5,189 bases of DNA from Beijerinckiaceae bacterium (GCA_027311205.1 DAICZI010000161.1:1-5189), one strand, 5' to 3'. Shown: positions 1 through 5,189, counted from the first letter of the stretch. Notes: generated by a model not told the origin, from the sequence alone. Program-made: numbers and translations.

Positions 1-1775
1 CCCTCATGGCTGCGTGGCACAGCCGCTGTGCCAGGCACCCGGAACACCAGACTCGCGGCCCGGCTGAGGCCAAACCAGCCATCGACGCTGCGCTTGGCCC
101 GCGCGCCCGAGCTGCGCGCCGTCTTTCGATCCATCTCGTAATCAGGCCAGATGGCGCGGAACACATCGGCGGCTTGCATCTCGCCATCGCCGACAGCCGC
201 CAGAAGATCATCGAGTGAGGCCATGGCGAGGCGCGGTAGCGCCGCTTTCAGGGCTTCGTCAGAATAGGGCTTGCCCGCCTTTTCAAATGCCGCGCGCAGG
301 ATTTGCAGGCCAAACTCTTTGAACTGCGCCCGCCGTGCCTCCCGCGTGGCGCGACGGATGGCGGCGCGGGCCTTGCCGGTCACCACCATCTGTTCCCAGG
401 CCGGCGTCACTGTCTGATTGGTTGAGCCAGCAATCTCCACCTCATCGCCATTATGCAGGGGGGCCATCAACGGCGCGATCCTGCCATTGATTTTGACCCC
501 GACGGCCCGGTTGCCGACATCCGTATGCACAGCATAGGCAAAATCCAGCGAGGTCGCACCCTGCGGCAACGCGATCAGCTTGCCCTTGGGGGTAAAGCAG
601 AACACCTTGTCATGGAACAATTCCAGCTTGGTATGTTCCATAAATTCTTCCGACGTATTGCCCTGATTGAGCCGCTCGATGGTGCGGCGCAACCATTGAT
701 AGGCGCGGCTTTCGGAATTCAGGGCGTCCGGCCCGCCCGGAACGCCGTCCTTGTAGAGCGCGTGCGCGGCAATCCCGTTTTCGGCAATGTCGTGCATCTC
801 GAAGGTGCGCACCTGCAACTCGACCCGCTGCTCGCCAACACCCACGATGGTGGTGTGCAACGAGCGGTAATCATTCTCCTTGGGCAGCGAGATATAATCC
901 TTGAACCGACCCGGCACTATTTGCCAGCGGGTATGCACAACGCCCAGCACCGCGTAACAATCAGGGGTGGTGTCGACCAGGACCCGGAAACCATAGACGT
1001 CAGACAACTGCTCGAAGGCAATCGATTTGCGCTCCATCTTGCGCCAGATCGAATAGGGTTGCTTTTCGCGGCCCATCACCTGCGCCTTGATGCCGCGTGC
1101 CGCCAATGCTTCGGCGAGGTCCTTTTCCACCCTTTTGATGACGCCGCCATAATTTTTGCGCAGGCTTTCCAGCCGCGCCGCAATCGTCGCCGCAGCCTCC
1201 GGCATCACGGCCCGAAACGACAGGTCTTCCAGTTCCTCGCGCATCGCCTGCATACCCATGCGACCGGCCAGCGGCGCATAGATTTCCAGCGTCTCCTCGC
1301 CGATGCGACGCCGCTTTTCCGGCGAAACATGGTTCAGGGTGCGCATGTTATGCAAACGGTCAGCGAGCTTCACCAGCAGCACCCGCACATCTTGCGCCAC
1401 TGCTAGCAGGAGTTTGCGGAAATTCTCGGCCTGGGCCGCGCGCTTGCTGACAAGATCAAGCCGCTTCAGCTTGGTCAAACCCTCGACCAGACCGCCAATT
1501 TCCGCCCCGAAAATATGGTCGATTTCCTCGCGGGTCGCGGCCGTATCCTCGATGGTGTCGTGCAGCACCGCCGCCACAATGGTGGCGTCATCGAGCTTCA
1601 GGTCGGTGAGAATCGCCGCGACTTCAAGCGGGTGCGACAGATACGGATCGCCGGATTCCCGCTTTTGCGTGCCATGCGCGCGCATCGCATAGACATAAGC
1701 GCGGTTAAGCAGATCTTCGTTGGCATGGGGGTTGTAACGCAACACCCGATCAACAAGATCCATTTGCCGCATCAT
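1..1775 (-). CDS. rsh: Bifunctional (p)ppGpp synthetase/hydrolase Rsh (RelA/SpoT family), C-terminus cut off by window edge
   Basis: This is the cytosolic stringent-response enzyme that makes (p)ppGpp from ATP and GTP/GDP and also hydrolyses it. 591 codons are visible; family members have roughly 740-750 residues, so the C-terminal regulatory part (including ACT) lies outside the window. Domains in order: HD hydrolase about residues 26-145, with H48, H72-D73, E76-D77, D139 and N143 all present, so hydrolase activity is expected; synthetase about 235-345, with GREK near 235, the RFKD motif at 290-293 (the RXKD form typical of bifunctional enzymes rather than the EXDD form of RelA) and E319 in the VELQVRT segment; TGS about 390-448. 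The start at 1775 gives MMRQ, as in other alphaproteobacterial Rsh proteins; an in-frame stop lies 12 codons upstream, and internal ATGs at 1772 and 1763 are alternatives. No strong ribosome binding site is visible. It lies 85 bp downstream of rpoZ on the same strand, suggesting cotranscription. Confidence 0.96.
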   Translation of the reverse strand, partial: MMRQMDLVDRVLRYNPHANEDLLNRAYVYAMRAHGTQKRESGDPYLSHPLEVAAILTDLKLDDATIVAAVLHDTIEDTAATREEIDHIFGAEIGGLVEGLTKLKRLDLVSKRAAQAENFRKLLLAVAQDVRVLLVKLADRLHNMRTLNHVSPEKRRRIGEETLEIYAPLAGRMGMQAMREELEDLSFRAVMPEAAATIAARLESLRKNYGGVIKRVEKDLAEALAARGIKAQVMGREKQPYSIWRKMERKSIAFEQLSDVYGFRVLVDTTPDCYAVLGVVHTRWQIVPGRFKDYISLPKENDYRSLHTTIVGVGEQRVELQVRTFEMHDIAENGIAAHALYKDGVPGGPDALNSESRAYQWLRRTIERLNQGNTSEEFMEHTKLELFHDKVFCFTPKGKLIALPQGATSLDFAYAVHTDVGNRAVGVKINGRIAPLMAPLHNGDEVEIAGSTNQTVTPAWEQMVVTGKARAAIRRATREARRAQFKEFGLQILRAAFEKAGKPYSDEALKAALPRLAMASLDDLLAAVGDGEMQAADVFRAIWPDYEMDRKTARSSGARAKRSVDGWFGLSRAASLVFRVPGTAAVPRSHE

Positions 1776-1823
1776 GGGAGGCCAAGCGACTTTCTCAAAA
1801 GGGTGTCAAGGCACCACGGCAAC

Positions 1824-1846
1824 AAAACCCCGTCACGAGGAAGGGG
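1824..1846 (-). terminator. Weak terminator- or attenuator-like hairpin between rpoZ and rsh
   Basis: Read on the minus strand, CCCC (1846-1843) is followed by an 11-nt loop, GGGG (1831-1828) and then TTTT (1827-1824), continuing as GTT. The stem is only 4 bp, short for an efficient intrinsic terminator. It could at most cause partial read-through from rpoZ into rsh. An outer AAGGC/GCCTT pairing (1808-1812 with 1846-1850) could compete with it. The call rests on shape alone. Confidence 0.25.
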
Positions 1847-1860
1847 CCTTGCAGGAAATC

Positions 1861-2253
1861 TCAATCGCCGTCATCTTCCGTGGCGGCGGGCGGCACGATG
1901 CCTTCCAGACCGCGCAGCAGATCTTCTTCGGTCATGCGGTCGAACTGGCCGTCTTCAGCGCTATCGACGGCGACATCAGCGACACTGGAAAGGCTGGGAG
2001 CAGCCTGTGTTTCCGGTTCGTCGACTTCGACATTCTTCTGCAACGAGTGGATGAAATTCTCGCGCAGATCATCAGGCGCCAGCATGCCGTCGGCAATTTC
2101 GCGCAGGGCGACAACCGGGTTTTTGTCGTTGTCCCGATCCACCGTCAAGGCCGATCCCGCACCCAAAAGGCGGGCACGATGGCTGGCCATCAAAATCAGG
2201 TCAAACCGGTTGGGAACCTTATCGATGCAATCTTCGACTGTGACGCGCGCCAT
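1861..2253 (-). CDS. rpoZ: RNA polymerase omega subunit
   Basis: This is the small subunit of bacterial RNA polymerase that assists folding and assembly of beta-prime. The 130-residue product begins MARVTVEDC and contains the family hallmarks [13 protein letters not shown] (16-28) and [15 protein letters not shown] (42-56). E. coli omega has 91 residues; the extra C-terminal part here is acidic, ends in [16 protein letters not shown] (107-122) plus an acidic tail, and matches the extended form I recall from alphaproteobacteria. A2, R3 and R51 correspond to omega residues of the E. coli ppGpp site 1 at the omega/beta-prime interface, so that site may exist here, although beta-prime is not visible. 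The start codon is at 2253; upstream there is only a weak GGTGG-like ribosome binding site. It is the first gene of a probable rpoZ-rsh unit. No convincing promoter was found directly upstream, so its transcript may start well inside the 523-bp divergent region. Confidence 0.97.
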   Translation of the reverse strand: MARVTVEDCIDKVPNRFDLILMASHRARLLGAGSALTVDRDNDKNPVVALREIADGMLAPDDLRENFIHSLQKNVEVDEPETQAAPSLSSVADVAVDSAEDGQFDRMTEEDLLRGLEGIVPPAATEDDGD

Positions 2254-2483
2254 GAACCACCAAAACTGTGAGATTTCTGTGCTGATCCCTTAAGCGCCCC
2301 TTCGGCAAAAATCAACCATTCTTGCAATGTGGGCTGAAGCCGACGGGCAAAACCCTCGCCCCCTGCCCGGCGTGTCGCCTTGGAGATCGCCCTTCGAAGG
2401 TCGAGGCAGTTGCAGTGAAGGGGGTCTTGAAGCGCGCAGGGACGCTTTCAGACGCACGCAGTGTTTAAACGTTCAGCCCCACT

Positions 2484-2532
2484 TTGACAGCCCACGCATC
2501 GGGCTGCGGAAGTCACAATTCTGCAATGTCAA
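2484..2532. repeat. Nested inverted repeats: TTGACA/TGTCAA arms around a 6-bp hairpin
   Basis: CAGCCC (2488-2493) and GGGCTG (2501-2506) form a perfect 6-bp stem with a 7-nt loop. Outside it, TTGACA (2484-2489) is matched by its reverse complement TGTCAA (2527-2532), so a perfect -35-like hexamer occurs on each strand. Neither has a credible -10 box at 16-18 bp (CGGAAG on plus, CCGCAG on minus). No T-run follows the stem on either strand, so it is not an ordinary intrinsic terminator. It may be an RNA structure, a regulator site or chance. Confidence 0.4.
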
Positions 2533-2595
2533 TTTGCTTAAATACCATGAATTCAAAAAAATTTTGTTCAAAGTCAACGACCTAGCCATATTTGC

Positions 2596-2623
2596 TTGAC
2601 GAGCACGGAGCACGTGCTAGACT
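2596..2623 (+). promoter_or_regulatory. Candidate sigma70-type promoter for the NYN-UDG operon
   Basis: The boxes are TTGACG at 2596-2601 (5 of 6 matches to TTGACA) and TAGACT at 2618-2623 (4 of 6 matches to TATAAT), separated by 16 bp. The context CTTGAC...CTAGAC resembles housekeeping promoters of alphaproteobacteria. Transcription would start near 2630 and leave a leader of about 147 nt before the NYN start codon. The AT-rich stretch with an A-tract upstream could support promoter activity through curvature. It is inferred from consensus only. Confidence 0.5.
2601..2618. promoter_or_regulatory. Palindrome and tandem repeat between the -35 and -10 boxes (possible operator)
   Basis: GAGCACG is repeated in tandem at 2601-2607 and 2608-2614, and the second copy runs into the perfect 10-bp palindrome AGCACGTGCT (2609-2618). 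The palindrome fills most of the spacer of the candidate promoter and touches the first base of its -10 box, which is a classical position for a dimeric repressor or a spacer-remodelling activator. No regulator is encoded in the window, and the motif is not one I can assign to a known family. Confidence 0.4.
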
Positions 2624-2634
2624 TGCAAGCCTGT

Positions 2635-2654
2635 TGACGTTTGGGCCGACGTCA
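2635..2654. repeat. Perfect inverted repeat TGACGT-N8-ACGTCA at the start of the predicted leader
   Basis: The 6-bp arms at 2635-2640 and 2649-2654 are exact reverse complements separated by 8 nt. The repeat lies a few bases downstream of the expected transcription start of the candidate promoter, so it could be a DNA operator or a 5'-terminal mRNA hairpin. The left arm also overlaps a second TTGACG hexamer (2634-2639), which has only a poor -10 candidate (CATGTT, 2656-2661). Confidence 0.4.
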
Positions 2655-2776
2655 CCATGTTCGGATCCACGGCTGCGCGAATCTTGGATTTTTGGGACTT
2701 TGTCGGCGCGGCAAAAGCCTAGTGATATTCGGGCTAAGGCGCATATTTAGCTTTAATAATTATTTCAGAGAGCACC

Positions 2777-3397
2777 ATGCAACAGCAAGAGCGCATCGCC
2801 CTTTTCATCGACGGGGCCAATCTGTATGCCACCGCCAAAATGATCGGGTTTGACATTGATTACAAAAAGCTTCTGAAGGAATTTCAGGGTCGCGGACGTT
2901 TGATCCGCTCTTTCTATTACACGGCCCTGGTTGAAGATCAGGAATATTCTTCGATCCGCCCCTTGATTGATTGGCTGGACTATAACGGTTTTGCCGTTGT
3001 CACCAAGCCAGCCAAGGAATTTACCGATTCGATGGGCCGCCGCAAGATCAAGGGCAACATGGACATTGAACTGGCGGTCGATGCCATGGAAATGGCCGAT
3101 CATCTTGATCATATCGTCCTGTTCTCGGGCGATGGCGACTTCCGCTCGCTGGTGGAGGCGCTGCAGCGCAAGGGCGTGCGGGTCTCGGTCGTCTCGACTG
3201 TCACCACCCAACCGCCGATGGTTGCCGATGAACTGCGCCGCCAGGCCGATGAGTTCATCGACCTCACGCAATTGATCAGCCGCGTCGGGCGCGATCCCGG
3301 CGAGCGGCCAGACCGGGTGCAAAGGTTCCAGGAACGCCGTCCGATCCCGGCCTTCTCGCCCGACCATCCCAATGACGATAACCTGCCAGCCGGGTGA
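2777..3397 (+). CDS. NYN (LabA/DUF88-type PIN-like) domain protein, putative nuclease
   Basis: The 206-residue cytosolic protein carries a NYN domain, a PIN/FEN-like fold whose characterised members are metal-dependent nucleases, mostly acting on RNA. The conserved acidic set is present: D12 in LFIDGANLY (9-17), D96 and D102 in GNMDIELAVDAM (93-104), and D119/D121 in SGDGDF (117-122), followed by a Rossmann-like strand near GVRVSVVS (133-140). The domain spans about residues 5-165; the tail after about 170 is rich in Arg, Pro and Asp and probably disordered. The ATG at 2777 is preceded by AGAGAG (2767-2772), and an in-frame stop at 2747-2749 rules out a longer protein. Its stop codon overlaps the start of the downstream uracil-DNA glycosylase, so the two are almost certainly one operon. 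Substrate and physiological role are unknown; proteins of this type next to rpoZ are common in alphaproteobacteria, as far as I recall. Confidence 0.92.
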   Translation: MQQQERIALFIDGANLYATAKMIGFDIDYKKLLKEFQGRGRLIRSFYYTALVEDQEYSSIRPLIDWLDYNGFAVVTKPAKEFTDSMGRRKIKGNMDIELAVDAMEMADHLDHIVLFSGDGDFRSLVEALQRKGVRVSVVSTVTTQPPMVADELRRQADEFIDLTQLISRVGRDPGERPDRVQRFQERRPIPAFSPDHPNDDNLPAG

Positions 3398-4065
3398 CTG
3401 TGCGAGACCTGGCTGAGGCCAGAGCGCCTGCGGCTGATTGTCCGCTATGTCCGCGTCTGGCGGAATTTCGCGATGCGGCGCGGCGCAAGGAGCCTTCATG
3501 GTTCAATAGCCCGGTTCCCTCCTGGGGCGATGATGTGGGCGCGCGCCTGCTGATCGTCGGGCTGGCTCCCGGCCTGCGGGGAGCCAACCGCACCGGGCGC
3601 CCTTTCACTGGTGACTACGCCGGCGTCCTGCTTTATGACACTTTGGCCAGGCACGGTTTCACGACAGGGACCTTTGCGGCGGATCCGGATGACGGCCTGC
3701 AGCTGGTAGGTTGCCGCATCACCAATGCGGTGCGCTGCGTGCCGCCGCAAAACAAGCCGCTTCCAGCAGAAATCACCCAGTGCCGCACGTTCCTTGAAGC
3801 CGAAATCGCCCGGCTCCACCGCCTCGCCTGCATTGTTGCGCTGGGCCGTGTGGCACATGAGGCGGTGGTCAGGGCCTGCGGGCAGCGGCTGGCGCTGGTG
3901 CCCTTCCGCCATGGGGCCATCCACCAACTCGCAACGGTTCATGCCAAGCCGGTGAATCTGGTCGATTCCTATCATTGCTCGCGCTACAACACCAACACGG
4001 GCGTACTGACACCAGTCATGTTCGATCAGGTGTTTGCCAGCATCCGTACGCTTCTGGCCAAGTGA
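3394..4065 (+). CDS. Uracil-DNA glycosylase, family 5 (UDGb-type, 4Fe-4S)
   Basis: This enzyme removes uracil, and in family 5 often other deaminated bases such as hypoxanthine, from DNA as the first step of base-excision repair. The 223-residue product has four cysteines spaced for a 4Fe-4S cluster: C16 and C19 (CPLC), C115 and C130. Motif 1 is GLAPG (56-60), lacking the acidic residue of the family 4 form GEAPG; it is followed by GANRTGRPFTGD (63-74), where D74 aligns with the Asp implicated in catalysis in Thermus UDGb. Motif 2 is SYHCSRYNTNTG (192-203), with HCS instead of the textbook HPS. These points favour family 5 over family 4. Translation starts at GTG 3394, whose GTGA overlaps the NYN stop; a second in-frame GTG at 3400 is possible. 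No Shine-Dalgarno sequence is evident, so translational coupling to the NYN gene is likely. Confidence 0.92.
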   Translation: MTVRDLAEARAPAADCPLCPRLAEFRDAARRKEPSWFNSPVPSWGDDVGARLLIVGLAPGLRGANRTGRPFTGDYAGVLLYDTLARHGFTTGTFAADPDDGLQLVGCRITNAVRCVPPQNKPLPAEITQCRTFLEAEIARLHRLACIVALGRVAHEAVVRACGQRLALVPFRHGAIHQLATVHAKPVNLVDSYHCSRYNTNTGVLTPVMFDQVFASIRTLLAK

Positions 4066-4081
4066 CCAGCCAACAGCATCA

Positions 4082-4110
4082 TTGACAGTGTCGGCGCACT
4101 GCCGCATTTT
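4082..4110 (+). promoter_or_regulatory. Candidate promoter for topA
   Basis: A perfect -35 hexamer TTGACA (4082-4087) is followed after 17 bp by CATTTT (4105-4110), which matches TATAAT at only 3 of 6 positions. Transcription would start about 44 nt before the topA start codon. The spacer contains the inverted repeat CAGTG (4086-4090)/CACTG (4097-4101) with a 6-nt loop, which could be an operator or a weak hairpin after the UDG gene. It is a consensus-based inference. Confidence 0.35.
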
Positions 4111-4160
4111 CCGCCACCATTTTGCAGCACCCCGCCGCCCCTCTGCCCGGAACAAAATCC

Positions 4161-5189
4161 ATGGACCTAGTCATTGTCGAGTCGCCCGCCAAAGCCAAAA
4201 CCATCAATAAATATCTGGGGCGCGGCTTTGAGGTGATGGCATCCTTCGGCCATATCCGCGATTTGCCCGCCAAGGATGGCTCGGTTGATCCTGAAGCTGA
4301 CTTTTCCATGCTCTGGGAAGTGGACGCCAAAGCCTCCAAACGCGTCAGTGATATTGTCAGCGCCGCTCGCAATGCCGACAAGATCATTCTGGCGACCGAC
4401 CCTGACCGCGAGGGCGAGGCGATCTCGTGGCATGTGCTGGAAATGCTGCGCCAAAAAAAGGTGCTGAAGGACAAGCCGGTCGAACGCGTCGTGTTCAACG
4501 CGATCACGCGGGATTCAGTCACCGAGGCCATGCGCCATCCCCGCGCCATCGACCAGCCTTTGGTTGATGCCTATCTCGCCCGCCGGGCGCTGGATTATCT
4601 GGTCGGCTTCAATCTGTCGCCAGTGCTGTGGCGGAAATTGCCGGGCGCCCGCTCGGCCGGCCGCGTGCAATCGGTGGCGCTGCGGCTGATTTGTGACCGC
4701 GAGCGCGAAATCGAAACCTTCATCAAGCGCGAATATTGGTCGATTCTGGCTTATCTGAAAACCGCCAAAGGCGAAGGCTTTACCGCCCGGCTCGTCGGTG
4801 CCGATGGCAAGAAAATCAACCGGCTCGATGTTGGCGCAGCCGCCGAAGCTCAGGCCTTTGAAGCAGCTTTGCAGGCGGCGCGCTTCAGCGTCACGAGCGT
4901 CGAGGCCAAGCCGGTCAAGCGCCACCCCTCCCCGCCCTTCACCACCTCGACCTTGCAGCAGGAAGCCGCCCGCAAGCTTGGCTTTGCCCCGGCCCGCACC
5001 ATGCAACTCGCCCAGAAGCTTTACGAGGGCATTGACCTTGGCGGCGAAACCGTCGGCCTCATCACTTATATGCGTACCGATAGTACTATTCTTTCAAATC
5101 TGGCAATTGCCGCCTCCGAAAAGTTAATTAAGCAAAATTACGGCCCGCAGTATCATCAAGTCCGTCAATATAAAACTAAACAACAAACC
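4161..5189 (+). CDS. topA: DNA topoisomerase I (type IA), N-terminal 343 residues, cut off by window edge
   Basis: TopA relaxes negatively supercoiled DNA by single-strand passage through a 5'-phosphotyrosine intermediate. The Toprim domain starts at MDLVIVESPAKAKTI with E7, and its DxDxE motif is D80, D82 and E84 in ATDPDREGE (78-86). The central domain includes ARRALDYLVGFNLSP (140-154) and SAGRVQS (165-171). The active site is Y303 in ITYMRTDS (301-308), with R305 as the conserved neighbour. The start at 4161 matches the family N-terminus; the Shine-Dalgarno sequence is weak. The rest of the gate domains and the C-terminal DNA-binding region lie outside the window. Oddity: from codon 302 (base 5064) codon use and GC content change sharply. 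ACT, CGT and TTA codons occur only after this point, and residues 309-343 look unlike typical alphaproteobacterial TopA, although the frame stays open. The last 110 or so bases may therefore not belong to the same genome. The gene identity is secure either way. Confidence 0.95.
   Translation, partial: MDLVIVESPAKAKTINKYLGRGFEVMASFGHIRDLPAKDGSVDPEADFSMLWEVDAKASKRVSDIVSAARNADKIILATDPDREGEAISWHVLEMLRQKKVLKDKPVERVVFNAITRDSVTEAMRHPRAIDQPLVDAYLARRALDYLVGFNLSPVLWRKLPGARSAGRVQSVALRLICDREREIETFIKREYWSILAYLKTAKGEGFTARLVGADGKKINRLDVGAAAEAQAFEAALQAARFSVTSVEAKPVKRHPSPPFTTSTLQQEAARKLGFAPARTMQLAQKLYEGIDLGGETVGLITYMRTDSTILSNLAIAASEKLIKQNYGPQYHQVRQYKTKQQT
5064..5189 (+). other. Low-GC segment at the 3' end of the window, possible chimeric junction within topA
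   Basis: By hand count 41 of 109 bases in 5081-5189 are G or C (38%), against 60 of 100 in 4981-5080. The change coincides with the most conserved stretch of TopA (TYMRTDS), where sequences from unrelated bacteria are most alike. ACT appears three times, CGT twice and TTA once here, and none of the three occurs in the 301 preceding topA codons. The frame and the protein family are kept, so the segment is still topA, probably from an AT-richer source. Confidence 0.55.

Larger units (their letters stand above)
2254..2776. other. Divergent intergenic region between rpoZ and the NYN gene, 523 bp, no credible gene
   Basis: This is the only long non-coding stretch in the window. The half next to rpoZ is GC-rich and contains short self-complementary segments, for example the 10-bp palindrome CCTTCGAAGG at 2391-2400. 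The stretch 2521-2600 is AT-rich (26 of 80 bases are G or C by hand count) and includes the A-tract CAAAAAAATTTTG at 2554-2566, which is likely to be intrinsically curved. Rightward promoter elements and inverted repeats follow between 2596 and 2654. The open frames seen here (for example an ATG at 2327) lack a ribosome binding site and any recognisable domain. The region must serve transcription to both sides; its length leaves room for a small RNA, which I cannot demonstrate. Confidence 0.7.

Noticed and set aside
453..1406. Long plus-strand open frame (317 codons) opposite rsh
   Set aside because: It lies entirely antisense to a clearly conserved Rsh sequence, shows no recognisable domain, and is the kind of open frame GC-rich codon bias produces. 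The other open frames opposite rsh and rpoZ were dropped for the same reason.
2488..2506. Hairpin CAGCCC/GGGCTG as an intrinsic terminator
   Set aside because: No T-run follows the stem on either strand, and no gene ends next to it.
2327..2599. Possible 90-residue protein in the divergent intergenic region
   Set aside because: No ribosome binding site precedes the ATG at 2327, the composition changes midway from GC-rich to AT-rich, and the frame runs through the hairpin and A-tract region. No domain or signal peptide is apparent.
2254..2776. LexA (GTTC-N7-GTTC) or CtrA (TTAA-N7-TTAA) sites
   Set aside because: Single GTTC and TTAA half-sites occur, but none is paired at the required 7-bp spacing, so SOS or CtrA control is not supported here.
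2641..2853. Small open frame starting at TTG 2641 and running into the NYN gene
   Set aside because: It needs a rare start without a ribosome binding site, and most of its 3' part is the NYN gene read in the wrong frame.
2765..3499. Minus-strand open frame (244 codons) opposite the NYN gene
   Set aside because: The plus-strand NYN protein has its full conserved acidic motif set and a ribosome binding site. The antisense product has no family features and crosses two real genes.
3496..4155. Minus-strand open frame (219 codons) opposite the UDG gene
   Set aside because: It is antisense to a protein with an intact Fe-S cysteine set and glycosylase motifs, and its own product shows no domain.
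1..5189. CRISPR array, tRNA/rRNA genes, insertion sequence or phage genes
   Set aside because: No regularly spaced repeats, RNA gene hallmarks, terminal inverted repeats or transposase/integrase motifs were seen on either strand.

Overview
The window reads as a chromosomal segment of an alphaproteobacterium of moderately high GC (about 60% in the coding parts I counted by hand). The main clues are a single bifunctional Rel/Spo homologue with the MMRQ start and RFKD motif typical of alphaproteobacterial Rsh, an extended (130-residue) omega subunit directly upstream of it, and a NYN-domain protein and a family 5 uracil-DNA glycosylase on the other side. I recall this neighbourhood from Hyphomicrobiales and related orders. 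Genus-level placement is not possible from the sequence alone.

Layout. The left 2.25 kb is read on the minus strand: rpoZ (2253-1861), then rsh (1775 to beyond base 1, C-terminus missing). A 523-bp non-coding divergent region (2254-2776) holds an AT-rich A-tract, a good sigma70-type promoter pointing right with a perfect palindrome between its boxes, several inverted repeats and a stable hairpin. To the right, on the plus strand, lie a NYN/LabA-type putative nuclease (2777-3397), a family 5 uracil-DNA glycosylase overlapping it by 4 bp (3394-4065), and topA (from 4161, running off the right edge). A candidate promoter lies in the 95-bp gap before topA.

How the genes fit together. rpoZ-rsh joins the enzyme that makes and degrades (p)ppGpp with the RNA polymerase subunit that forms part of a ppGpp site in E. 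coli; the MAR N-terminus of that site is present here. The NYN-UDG pair is translationally coupled and joins a probable metal-dependent nuclease with a base-excision repair enzyme. topA is a housekeeping DNA relaxase and probably has its own promoter.

The observation that most needs checking is at the right edge. From about base 5064, inside the conserved active-site segment of TopA, base composition falls from about 60% to about 38% GC and codon use changes abruptly while the reading frame stays open. This looks like a chimeric junction (assembly artefact at a contig end, or true intragenic recombination). I found no mobile element, CRISPR array, tRNA or rRNA, and no clearly new multi-gene system. 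The least explained DNA is the divergent intergenic region.
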